From: Candidatus Segatella mututuai
GTDB taxonomy: Bacteria; Bacteroidota; Bacteroidia; Bacteroidales; Bacteroidaceae
Reading direction: 5' to 3'
NCBI GenBank assembly: GCA_002439605.1
Contig: DJOI01000065.1
Location: 1,725 to 8,863 of the forward strand
Length of the DNA: 7,139 nucleotides
Shown here piece by piece: positions 1 through 6,255 of this stretch. Made by a program: the position numbers and the translations under genes. Numbering within the stretch: position 1 is the stretch's first letter; each line of letters begins with the position of its first letter. The notes under the pieces are model-generated. The model had not been told where the DNA came from, did no database searches, and saw only the letters and a list, made by a program, of their open reading frames with translations.

Positions 1-37
1 TCCAGGCTTATTTTACTTTTGTTTATTGTTTATGATG

Positions 38-67
38 TAAAAATATATAAGAGTCCTTTTTGCTCTT
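38..67 (-). terminator. possible weak terminator after the efflux operon
   Basis: Just downstream of the last permease stop codon, the minus-strand RNA can form a 5-bp stem (AAGAG at 67-63 with CTCTT at 53-49, 9-nt loop), followed by an AU-rich run ending in U5 (46-38). The stem is short and has few G-C pairs, so this is a weak candidate. If real, it closes the four-gene operon and means no ATPase gene is co-transcribed further left. Confidence 0.3.
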
Positions 68-72
68 GACTT

Positions 73-1332
73 TTAACCCTTTAAGATTTCCTCTGCTTCA
101 TCCTCTTCTTCGGCCACTTCTGCAGTAAGATGAGCCTTGAGTCTTGCAGAGCGCAACTGCTGGCGGAATACCAGACAAGTGGCAAAAAAATAGACACCAG
201 TTTGTATCCAGAGAGCACGGAACTCCGTGAGAATGTCAGCAAGCGATGCGCCCATGCTGCTGATTCTGAGGAATCCCCTGATGCCGAATGTGGATGGGAA
301 AACCCAGGAAATGCCTTGCCAAAAGGTGGGTATGTTGCTTAGTGGCCATGAAACTCCTGTCATAAAAAGTAATGGAACGGAGGTGAATACCACCAGGAGC
401 ATCACATTTTCGCGGTATCTTACCAGACATGAAAGCATCAGGCCGAAGAAGATGCACGATAAGATGAACGGGAGGAGGAACCCTAAGATGGTGGTCCACG
501 TCACCATGGATACGAAGCCAAACAATTTCGGAATCACCAGTGCGAGGTACATCCCCATGACAGCATAAATCATGAAGTAGCATAGTCCCTTTCCAAAGAC
601 GATGCGGAAGATGCCTGCATAATGCTCGCTTATCGGTATCAGTTCCTTGTTTCTGTTCAGTTCCCTGGATGTTCCTGCTGCCATGCCGATTCCTAAGAGG
701 AGTGTCTGCTGGAGGATGAGCATCAAGACTCCAGGCAAGATGGCGTTGCCATATCCGCCTGTAGTGTTGAATATTGGAACCTCGTCGAAAGCCAAAGGTT
801 GGGTGGTAATCTCATCGTCTCGATTGGTGAAACCGCCCGACTGTGAAATTTGAATACCAGAGTTGATCTTGCTTGCCACGGCTTGGGCTGTCTGGTAGAT
901 GGCTTTATAGGTGAGCATCAGGCTCATGTCGGTATATACACTCACGTGGGCTTGTTCCCCTCGGTTCAGACGAGTGTCGAAATCTTGTGGAAAGTAGAGT
1001 ATGCCATGTACGGCTTGCCTTTCTACCAGTTGCTTGGCCTCGTCGAGGCTGTTGCAATAATAGGTAGCCTTGGTGTCTGGTGCGGCATCGTAGTAGCGGA
1101 TGAACTCTCTGGAGGAGTGACTGTGTGATAAGTCGACAATGGCAGTAGGCACCTCTCTCACTACCTCGTTATTGTAAATCCAAGAATAGAGCAGGGGATA
1201 ACCCAAAGGCACAAGGATGCAAAACATCAAGACACCTTCGTCGCGAAACACATGGCGCATTTCTTGTCTCCAGATAAAACACATATCTTGCAAACCTCTG
1301 ATAATCTTATTCAGTAAATTGCTATTTCTCAT
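73..1332 (-). CDS. ABC-2 type permease, second of the pair (YbhR/YhhJ-like)
   Basis: An inner-membrane permease of the ABC2_membrane_3 type, 419 aa from the ATG at 1332. The frame stays open to a TTG at 1341, but the ATG is preferred. The layout is that of the family: a short cytoplasmic N-terminus, TM1 at about residues 33-53, a large periplasmic domain of about 140 residues, then five TM helices at about 196-218, 248-270, 276-304, 308-330 and 370-389. The periplasmic domain has the family motif 'AIVDLSHSHSSREF', matching 'GVVDQDHSATSRQL' in the neighbouring permease, so the two are paralogues. The loop before the last helix carries the usual FPS/FGIRGF motif. The C-terminus is an acidic tail (AEVAEEEDEAEEILKG). 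There are no Walker motifs, so it must use an ATPase encoded elsewhere or another energy source. It is the last gene of the operon, 72 nt after the first permease. The two permeases probably form a heterodimer feeding the HlyD-like adaptor and TolC-like channel. The substrate is unknown. Confidence 0.9.
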   Translation of the reverse strand: MRNSNLLNKIIRGLQDMCFIWRQEMRHVFRDEGVLMFCILVPLGYPLLYSWIYNNEVVREVPTAIVDLSHSHSSREFIRYYDAAPDTKATYYCNSLDEAKQLVERQAVHGILYFPQDFDTRLNRGEQAHVSVYTDMSLMLTYKAIYQTAQAVASKINSGIQISQSGGFTNRDDEITTQPLAFDEVPIFNTTGGYGNAILPGVLMLILQQTLLLGIGMAAGTSRELNRNKELIPISEHYAGIFRIVFGKGLCYFMIYAVMGMYLALVIPKLFGFVSMVTWTTILGFLLPFILSCIFFGLMLSCLVRYRENVMLLVVFTSVPLLFMTGVSWPLSNIPTFWQGISWVFPSTFGIRGFLRISSMGASLADILTEFRALWIQTGVYFFATCLVFRQQLRSARLKAHLTAEVAEEEDEAEEILKG

Positions 1333-1358
1333 ACGAAACAATTGTATTTTTCGTTATT

Positions 1359-1372
1359 TTCACCCTTCGTTC
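1359..1372 (-). repeat. 14-nt intercistronic motif shared with the other permease gap
   Basis: On the minus strand this reads GAACGAAGGGTGAA. It matches GAACGAAGAGTGAA at 2612-2625 at 13 of 14 positions. Both copies lie between genes of the same operon, just upstream of the two permease genes. This copy has only a single repeat unit. Confidence 0.5.
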
Positions 1373-1383
1373 CTCGCAGTCAT

Positions 1384-1403
1384 TTCCTGCCTATTTACAG
1401 GAA
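1384..1403 (-). other. small intercistronic hairpin after the first permease stop codon
   Basis: TTCCTG (1384-1389) and CAGGAA (1398-1403) can form a 6-bp stem with an 8-nt loop, starting one base after the TAA stop codon of the first permease gene (1405-1407). No U-run follows on the minus-strand RNA, so it is not a standard terminator. It could protect the 3' end of a processed transcript or help reinitiation before the second permease. It may also be chance. Confidence 0.35.
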
Positions 1404-1404
1404 G

Positions 1405-2568
1405 TTATGGAAGATACTTATATACCAACATCGCCTTCTTGATGTTCCAGATGGTGAGAATCGGCAATGCCATGAAGAGTATTAGCGCTCCCCAATGCAA
1501 GACAGCTTCGCCCAAGGGGAATCCATTAAAGATGTTCATCTGATAAATCATATAATAATGTCGAAGCGGAAAAAGCTGTCCGATAGCCTCAATGGGAGTG
1601 TCCATGGAGAAAATGGGGTAGGTCGCGCCACAGATGGAGAAGCTTACCACCGCCCAAAGCGAGCAGATGCTCATCGACATGCGGAGCGACGGCATCAGCC
1701 CAAAGGCGAATATGCCAAAACATTGGCAAGCCAGCACGCTCGCCATGCCTAACAAGAGTATCGGCCATATGCCTCCTGGATGTGGAAATTTCAAGACGTA
1801 ATAGATATAGAACTCGAAAGCATAGAAAATAATGAGGAAGATGAGCGTCTGTGGCAATATCTTGCCAGCGATGGCAATGTGTGGGTTGTTGTCGGCCATC
1901 CTCATCCATTGCTTGGCTCTTCCAAACTTCAGTTCAGTTCCTATGGAGTAAGGGGTAATCAAGAAGATGAACACCATAATGAGCCCAGGAACCATTACGC
2001 TGGAAAGATAGTAGTTGTAGTTGGCGTATGGGTTTCCTATCATGTGGAGGTCGATGGCTATCGGTTGCAAGAACGTGGCTATCTCGTCGGATGTCTTGCC
2101 CAAAGCCGACAGTTTCTGCATGCCTACTGCTGCCGAGCCTAAGGTGGATATTGTCTTGAGGTCGCGCATCAGCAGGCTGCCTGCTGCCAGTGAGACGCTG
2201 CTGTAGTAGAATGATATCTTGGGCTGGCTGGAAGTCATCAGGCCACTCTCTGTTCCCTTGGGAATCAGGAGAAAGGCATAAATCTCATTGCGTTGGATGG
2301 CCTTGCGGGCTTCGGCTACGTTCTCGTAGTGGGAGACAACCTTGGTGGTTTGGAAGGCATCGAGCCTATGGGCGAGCTGGCGTGATGTGGCAGAATGGTC
2401 TTGGTCTACTACGCCTACTGGCATGTCGGTAGGTACTCCTTCTTTCATCAAACTTGTGAAGAACAGAATGACGACAATAGGAAATATCACCATGCAAAAG
2501 AGGTAAATGGGATTCTTCCGCATGATGCCGCATTCGCGCAGGGCAATATGGTATAAGCTTTTAAACAT
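1405..2568 (-). CDS. ABC-2 type permease, first of the pair (YbhS-like)
   Basis: An inner-membrane permease of the ABC2_membrane_3 type, 387 aa from the ATG at 2568. The frame continues upstream to a GTG at 2616, but that start lies inside a tandem repeat beside the adaptor stop codon and the extra residues are not family-like. TM1 is at about residues 20-42. A periplasmic domain follows, with the motif 'VGVVDQDHSATSRQLAHRL'. Five C-terminal TM helices lie at about 190-208, 233-257, 266-293, 297-319 and 355-377. The pre-TM6 loop 'FPLRHYYMIYQ' is at about 333-343, where the family conserves such a segment. The length is normal for the family (about 370-420 aa). No ATP-binding motif is present. 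It lies 58 nt after the adaptor gene and 72 nt before its paralogue, so it is co-transcribed with both. Expected role: one half of a permease heterodimer that works with the adaptor and outer-membrane channel. The substrate cannot be told. Confidence 0.9.
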   Translation of the reverse strand: MFKSLYHIALRECGIMRKNPIYLFCMVIFPIVVILFFTSLMKEGVPTDMPVGVVDQDHSATSRQLAHRLDAFQTTKVVSHYENVAEARKAIQRNEIYAFLLIPKGTESGLMTSSQPKISFYYSSVSLAAGSLLMRDLKTISTLGSAAVGMQKLSALGKTSDEIATFLQPIAIDLHMIGNPYANYNYYLSSVMVPGLIMVFIFLITPYSIGTELKFGRAKQWMRMADNNPHIAIAGKILPQTLIFLIIFYAFEFYIYYVLKFPHPGGIWPILLLGMASVLACQCFGIFAFGLMPSLRMSMSICSLWAVVSFSICGATYPIFSMDTPIEAIGQLFPLRHYYMIYQMNIFNGFPLGEAVLHWGALILFMALPILTIWNIKKAMLVYKYLP

Positions 2569-2602
2569 GGATTCGTTGTTATGTGTTATAAAGCAAGAGA
2601 AT

Positions 2603-2630
2603 TCTTCACTCTTCACTCTTCGTTCTTCAC
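2603..2630 (-). repeat. four tandem GTGAAGA heptamers across the adaptor stop codon
   Basis: On the plus strand there are four consecutive 7-mers: TCTTCAC (2603-2609), TCTTCAC (2610-2616), TCTTCGT (2617-2623, degenerate) and TCTTCAC (2624-2630). On the coding (minus) strand this is GTGAAGA repeated. The first unit includes the adaptor gene's TGA stop codon (2629-2627), and the array ends against the partial palindrome AGAATTCT. Seven bases is not a multiple of three, so a change in copy number would leave the adaptor protein unaltered but shift the distance to the permease start. Confidence 0.75.
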
Positions 2631-3610
2631 TTAATAATCAACGACATACCAGGGCGAAGGCCTTCCAACTTGGAAATGGGACGTGCCTTCACCTCGAAGG
2701 TCTTACGGTCGTAGTCGCCATTGTCCTTGGTGGCTTTCCATGTGGCAAAAGAACCTTGGTCTTTCAGATAATAAACTTTCATCTTGATATCTTTGCCGAA
2801 GGCTGGGACGAAAGCGGTAAACACGTTGCCCTTGTTGAGCCCCGCCAAGTGGTCTTCGCGTACATTGAATGTTCCCCACATATCGCTCATGATGGAGATG
2901 CTCATGATGGGTGAGCCAAGGCCTACCAATTCGCCAACCTTGGGGTAGACATTGCTTACTTCGCCTTCTACCTGTGCTATCTGTACGGTTTCTTTCAGTA
3001 AATTCTTCACTACGTCGACGGCACTCTTGGAGGCTTCTGTATTGCTGGCGGCTACTCGCTTCTCTTGTTCGCGGGCACCATTTTTCGCCATTTCGTACTG
3101 GCTCTTTGCCGCTTCTACCTGTGCTTCTGTAGCCTTGTAGGCTGCAAAGGCCTCGTCGCGCTTCTGTCCGCTGATTACCCCCTCGTCATATAGGTTCTGC
3201 ATACGACGATAGGTCTTCTTGGCTATTTCGGCAGCTGCTATGGCTTGCTGATATAGCTGGTAGGCACCCTGGATTTGTTCCTTGCGGGCACCGGCGTCGG
3301 TCAAGTCTTTCATAGCCTCGGTGGCAGCGTTGGTGGCTTGCAGCATCTGTTCTTGCGATTTCATCTCAGGCACTTCAAGGATGGCGAGGGTGTCGCCCAC
3401 ATGCACATAGTCGCCTTCCTTGACGCGAAGCTCTACAACTCGGCCTGGCAGCTTGCTGGATACACGGTACTCGGAGACTTCCACTTCGCCCTGGATGGTG
3501 TCGTCGTTGTGCTCAAGGGTGAAAAATCCTATGATGCCTACGATGATGACTACGGCTGTAAAGCCGATAACGGCCAGCAGAATGTTGTTATGTTGTGATT
3601 TCTTTGACAT
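2627..3610 (-). CDS. HlyD/EmrA-family periplasmic adaptor (membrane fusion protein)
   Basis: A membrane fusion protein of 327 aa that links the inner-membrane permeases to the outer-membrane channel. It has a short charged N-terminus and a single TM anchor at about residues 9-30 (non-cleaved, as in EmrA/YhiI types). The first half of the lipoyl/barrel-sandwich domain is at about 40-80, with the typical 'SSKLPGRVVELRVKEGDYV' and 'VGDTLAILE' segments. A long alpha-helical hairpin spans about 81-205, with the turn-region motif 'LYDEGVISGQKRDEA' at about 140-154. The second lipoyl half is at about 208-240 ('VSNVYPKVGELVGLGSPI'). The C-terminal beta-barrel region ends in 'GLRPGMSLIIK'. The length is usual for this group. 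The ATG at 3610 follows an AT-rich leader without a Shine-Dalgarno, as is normal for Bacteroidota. It lies 60 nt after the TolC-like gene and 58 nt before the first permease. The family is certain; what is exported is not. Confidence 0.93.
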   Translation of the reverse strand: MSKKSQHNNILLAVIGFTAVVIIVGIIGFFTLEHNDDTIQGEVEVSEYRVSSKLPGRVVELRVKEGDYVHVGDTLAILEVPEMKSQEQMLQATNAATEAMKDLTDAGARKEQIQGAYQLYQQAIAAAEIAKKTYRRMQNLYDEGVISGQKRDEAFAAYKATEAQVEAAKSQYEMAKNGAREQEKRVAASNTEASKSAVDVVKNLLKETVQIAQVEGEVSNVYPKVGELVGLGSPIMSISIMSDMWGTFNVREDHLAGLNKGNVFTAFVPAFGKDIKMKVYYLKDQGSFATWKATKDNGDYDRKTFEVKARPISKLEGLRPGMSLIIK

Positions 3611-3670
3611 TTTGGTTATATATTATAAAAAATGTGTAAAGGATAGTAATGTATGTTCACCAAAAATGGC

Positions 3671-5173
3671 TTATCTCAGAATACCGAGCGCCTTGTTGAG
3701 TCCCACCTGTGTGAGCTTCACGTCGATTTCGGCATCTATCTTTTGGCTCTGTGCCTGTTGCCAGGCGGTCTGGGCTGCCATGACATCCGTCACGTCCATC
3801 ACGCCTTCCTTGAATCCCAAGTTGGCGCAACGCAGGTTCTCCTCTGCGCTGTTGATGTTCTTTCGGGCCATATTGAGTTTTTTCTCAGCTTCTTTCACCT
3901 TGAACTGGCTCTGTGTTACCTGTAGTTGAATCTTCTCGCGGGTATCGTCGAGATTCATCTGGGCTATATGGGCTGTGGCTTTGGCAGCTCTTATCTTGTA
4001 GGTTCCTTCTCCCCAGTTCCATACAGGTATCTGTACAAGCACTCCCACATTCCACACACCTGTGAAGTTCTTCTGAAATCCGTTCCATATGTTTGGGTTG
4101 GAAATCATGTAGCCTCCAGTGAGAGCCACGTGGGGAAGGAAGGCTGCTTTCACCAAGTTGGTGGCTTGTTCGGAAGCATCGGTCATGTTCTGCAAAAGGC
4201 GAATCTCAGGGCGACTGTTCAGCGAGGAATCGTTGAGTGCAGCCTGCTGCTCGACGTGGGTGTTGGCAATGCTGAGGCTGAGTGCATCCTTGTCTTCGTC
4301 GGCAAGGGTTATTTCCTGATTCATCGGAATGCCGCAGAGCTGGCATAGTAGCATCTTCGAGAGTGCCAGTCCGTCTTCTACCTGGGTAATCTGCATTTCG
4401 GCCTCGTTCACCTTTACATCTACTTTCAGCCCGTCGGCCCTGGTGGCTACACCTTGTTTAATCATCTTGTGCACATCTTCGTTGAGTTTCTTCACCAAGT
4501 TGCGATAGCTGATGGCGAGTTTCTCTTTCTGCTTGAGCGACACTACCATCCAGTAGGCTTGGTCGATGCTGTAGAGCGTGGCCTGGGTTTGCAGGTCCAG
4601 GTCGTTGGCTGCCATGTCTTCTCCAATGTCTGCCAATTTGTTGGCTGCTATGATGGCACCGCCCATATAGATGGGCTGGCGAAGCATCACGCTTCCTGCG
4701 AATATGTTTCTCGTGTCTGTGCGGAATGCATCGACAATGCTTTGTCCGGTAGCGTTCAGCTTGTTGGTCACGGGTGTCATCTTCTCGCCAAGCATCTGCC
4801 CTAACTGTTGGGCTGCGTCTGACGATATCTGCCCTTGGCTAACCATCTGTTCAAGTAAATCGTTTATGCCGCCCGACAGTCCCGACGACAGGTTGGTGCC
4901 GATGTTGCTCAATGCGGATTTCTGTCCCTTGTTGAGCAGTGATATCTCGCGGCTAAACCATTCGTATCCTCCCATTGCGTCTACTTTCGGAAGGTACTGG
5001 GTTCTGGCTGATTTGCGCAGGTTGTAAGCCACATCTTTCTTGAGCCTGGAGGCATTGATTTGCTTGTTGTTGCGAAGTGCCATGGCACGGCAACTGTCGA
5101 GGCTCAATGTGTTTTGGGCTTCGGCAGGCAGCAATGCTCCTAACAATGCGAAAATTGTTACAATCTTTTTCAT
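3671..5173 (-). CDS. TolC-family outer-membrane efflux channel
   Basis: An outer-membrane channel protein of the TolC/OEP family, 500 aa, first gene of the efflux operon. The start is the ATG at 5173. It gives a clean signal peptide, 'MKKIVTIFALLGALLPAEA', with likely cleavage after Ala19. The frame is open to an ATG at 5251, but that lies upstream of the promoter and encodes no signal peptide. The two TolC structural repeats are visible. The first has 'SLDSCRAMALRNNKQI' (21-40), 'YLPKVDAMGGYEW' and 'SVMLRQPIYMGGAI' (about 161-174). The second has 'AAFLPHVALTGGYMISNPN' and 'VGVLVQIPVWNWGEGTYK', followed by the long coiled helices ending in 'KALGILR'. Between the first pair of strands (about 73-157) there is an insertion of roughly 80 residues rich in Gly, Ser, Asn and Gln, far longer than the matching loop of the second repeat. 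By the TolC fold this loop faces outside the cell. The product is the exit duct for the HlyD-like adaptor and the permease pair. Confidence 0.94.
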   Translation of the reverse strand: MKKIVTIFALLGALLPAEAQNTLSLDSCRAMALRNNKQINASRLKKDVAYNLRKSARTQYLPKVDAMGGYEWFSREISLLNKGQKSALSNIGTNLSSGLSGGINDLLEQMVSQGQISSDAAQQLGQMLGEKMTPVTNKLNATGQSIVDAFRTDTRNIFAGSVMLRQPIYMGGAIIAANKLADIGEDMAANDLDLQTQATLYSIDQAYWMVVSLKQKEKLAISYRNLVKKLNEDVHKMIKQGVATRADGLKVDVKVNEAEMQITQVEDGLALSKMLLCQLCGIPMNQEITLADEDKDALSLSIANTHVEQQAALNDSSLNSRPEIRLLQNMTDASEQATNLVKAAFLPHVALTGGYMISNPNIWNGFQKNFTGVWNVGVLVQIPVWNWGEGTYKIRAAKATAHIAQMNLDDTREKIQLQVTQSQFKVKEAEKKLNMARKNINSAEENLRCANLGFKEGVMDVTDVMAAQTAWQQAQSQKIDAEIDVKLTQVGLNKALGILR

Positions 5174-5203
5174 TCCTTTGTCTGAAAATCCTTTAATTGC
5201 GTA

Positions 5204-5234
5204 CAAAAATATGAAAATATTTCTGGAATGCAAA
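5204..5234 (-). promoter_or_regulatory. promoter of the efflux operon (Bacteroidota sigma-ABfr type)
   Basis: Read on the minus strand: TTTG (5234-5231), a 19-nt spacer, then TATTTTTG (5211-5204), a full match to TAnnTTTG. The start of transcription should be near 5199-5200, giving a leader of about 26 nt before the ATG at 5173. Two AAAGGA motifs lie in or near the leader (5194-5189 and 5179-5174). One is too far from the ATG and the other directly abuts it, so neither is a normal ribosome binding site. No operator palindrome or regulator gene is seen beside it. Confidence 0.8.
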
Positions 5235-5285
5235 ACAAATGATATTATCATTTATTTAAGAAACTAAAAAAGTCTTGCTTTGTGG

Positions 5286-5306
5286 AAAAAAGGAACATTA
5301 TAGTTC
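5286..5306 (-). terminator. possible weak terminator after the Mfa2-like gene
   Basis: The minus-strand RNA could form GAAC/GUUC (5306-5303 with 5296-5293, 6-nt loop) followed by C then U6 (5291-5286), 22 nt past the stop codon. The 4-bp stem is weak. The next gene has its own promoter, so some end of transcription here is expected. Confidence 0.3.
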
Positions 5307-5327
5307 TGATGTAGAAGTATTCCTCGC

Positions 5328-6155
5328 TTAGAATTCTTCCTCTATGTATCCTTCCCATGTGGGGGCGAACTTGAAGTCGGCGGAGCTTCCATCTTCCTCG
5401 CCATCAAAAAGGTTCAGCGAGCAGATGGTTTGGTTGTCCTGCTTGATTTCCACGTCTTTCAGTTCTTTCTTAGCTATAGTGTTCCCCTGCTTGTCATAGA
5501 CGGTGATGGTAATTTTCAACTTTTTTCCGTCGCTGTGGGGAAGGGTGTAGATGCGGTAATCTTTCTGTTGCGTACTCATCTCGCGCTCTTCTGTCTGTCT
5601 GCTGTTTACACATCCGTATCCAGTCGTGGCATCGAGAGTGCTGCTGCCTCCTGTATAATAGAATTTAATGGTCTTCGCCGATGGGGGAATGACGTCTTTG
5701 ATGTGGAGTACGAACATGCTGGTGACTCGACGGGGAGTGATGTCTTTCCGGAGGTGGTCTTCGGTGACATAGAACGATTCGTAGTAGCAGAATGTGTCTG
5801 TGGTCTTGTTCTTGTGGAATGTTATTTTCTCAGGTGAGGATATGGTGGCGTTTCCTTCTCCGTTGTGACCGATTACTACTACTTGATATTCGCCTTCGCT
5901 AAGGGAAAAGGTGGCTGTCCCGAAAGTGGATGTGGTGTTTTGTTGGTTGGTGTTCTTCACCTTTCCTCCATTGCGGAATATGCTGAATGTAACTCTTTCG
6001 AACTGAGATTTTTCAGCATCGGTTATTTGCAGGGTCACATTGCCGTTGCTCTCAGAAACATCTCCCGTGTCACCGGACTCTTCGAGCGTGAATTTTTCGC
6101 AAGATATCAATGTCAAGGCGAAGATGGTTAGTGATATAAAATAGGTTTTTCTCAT
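5328..6155 (-). CDS. FimB/Mfa2-family lipoprotein (fimbrial anchor/minor subunit type)
   Basis: A 275-aa lipoprotein. The N-terminus 'MRKTYFISLTIFALTLISC' is a lipoprotein signal peptide with lipobox L-I-S-Cys19, followed by an acidic stretch (EKFTLEESGDTGD). The body fits the FimB/Mfa2 family: a first beta domain with 'FSLSEGEYQVVVIGHNGEG', then 'TPRRVTSMFVLHIKDVIPP' and a 'GGSSTLDATTGYGC' segment. Next come 'YRIYTLPHSDGKKLKITIT' and 'VYDKQGNTIAKKELKDVEI', and the family-like ending 'NQTICSLNLF'. The start is the ATG at 6155. An in-frame ATG at 6173 lies upstream of the -7 box, so it cannot be in the mRNA made from that promoter, and it would put six extra residues before the signal peptide. 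Known members anchor or cap fimbriae on the outer membrane (Porphyromonas FimB and Mfa2). Here no major fimbrillin or other pilus gene is beside it, so its partner is unknown. Other Bacteroidales surface-lipoprotein families with similar beta domains are possible. Confidence 0.75.
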   Translation of the reverse strand: MRKTYFISLTIFALTLISCEKFTLEESGDTGDVSESNGNVTLQITDAEKSQFERVTFSIFRNGGKVKNTNQQNTTSTFGTATFSLSEGEYQVVVIGHNGEGNATISSPEKITFHKNKTTDTFCYYESFYVTEDHLRKDITPRRVTSMFVLHIKDVIPPSAKTIKFYYTGGSSTLDATTGYGCVNSRQTEEREMSTQQKDYRIYTLPHSDGKKLKITITVYDKQGNTIAKKELKDVEIKQDNQTICSLNLFDGEEDGSSADFKFAPTWEGYIEEEF

Positions 6156-6159
6156 GTCG

Positions 6160-6190
6160 CAAAGATAGTACATTTTTCATAATTAACAAA
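6160..6190 (-). promoter_or_regulatory. promoter of the Mfa2-like gene, nearly leaderless
   Basis: Read on the minus strand: TTTG (6190-6187), a 19-nt spacer, then TATCTTTG (6167-6160), both full consensus matches. Only CGAC separates the -7 box from the ATG at 6155. With the usual 4-5 nt from box to start site, transcription begins at 6156-6155, on or next to the A of the start codon. It is divergent from the promoter of the HAD gene, with 14 bp between the two -33 elements. Confidence 0.8.
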
Positions 6191-6204
6191 AATAAATAGC
6201 TTTT

Positions 6205-6237
6205 TTTCATTCAAAACTTTAGAAATAATTATCTTTG
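6205..6237 (+). promoter_or_regulatory. promoter of the HAD phosphatase gene
   Basis: The -7 box TATCTTTG (6230-6237) is a full match and is identical to the -7 box of the divergent Mfa2-like gene. The -33 element is weaker: TTTC (6205-6208) at a 21-nt spacing, three of four consensus bases. The start site should be near 6241-6242, leaving an A-rich leader of about 14 nt before the ATG at 6256 and no Shine-Dalgarno. Confidence 0.65.
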
Positions 6238-6255
6238 TAGGCAAAATTCTAAAAT

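Noticed and set aside
2569..2616. GTG start for the first permease
   Set aside because: The start lies in the heptamer repeat, and the extra residues have no counterpart in the permease family. The ATG at 2568 gives the expected short cytoplasmic N-terminus.
3420..3929. 169-codon open frame on the plus strand
   Set aside because: It is antisense to the adaptor and TolC-like genes, crosses their boundary, and has no family-like sequence or promoter. It is a shadow of strongly supported genes.
3926..4348. 140-codon open frame on the plus strand
   Set aside because: It lies wholly antisense inside the TolC-like gene, with no recognisable domain or upstream signal.
5174..5251. Longer N-terminus for the TolC-like protein (ATG at 5251)
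   Set aside because: The operon promoter at 5204-5234 lies inside this extension, and the signal peptide begins exactly at the ATG at 5173.
5430..5837. 135-codon open frame on the plus strand
   Set aside because: Antisense to the Mfa2-like gene, whose product has a lipobox and family motifs. The plus frame has neither promoter nor recognisable features.
6156..6173. Upstream ATG at 6173 for the Mfa2-like protein
   Set aside because: It precedes the -7 box, so the transcript would not contain it, and it would put MYYLCD in front of a normal lipoprotein signal peptide.
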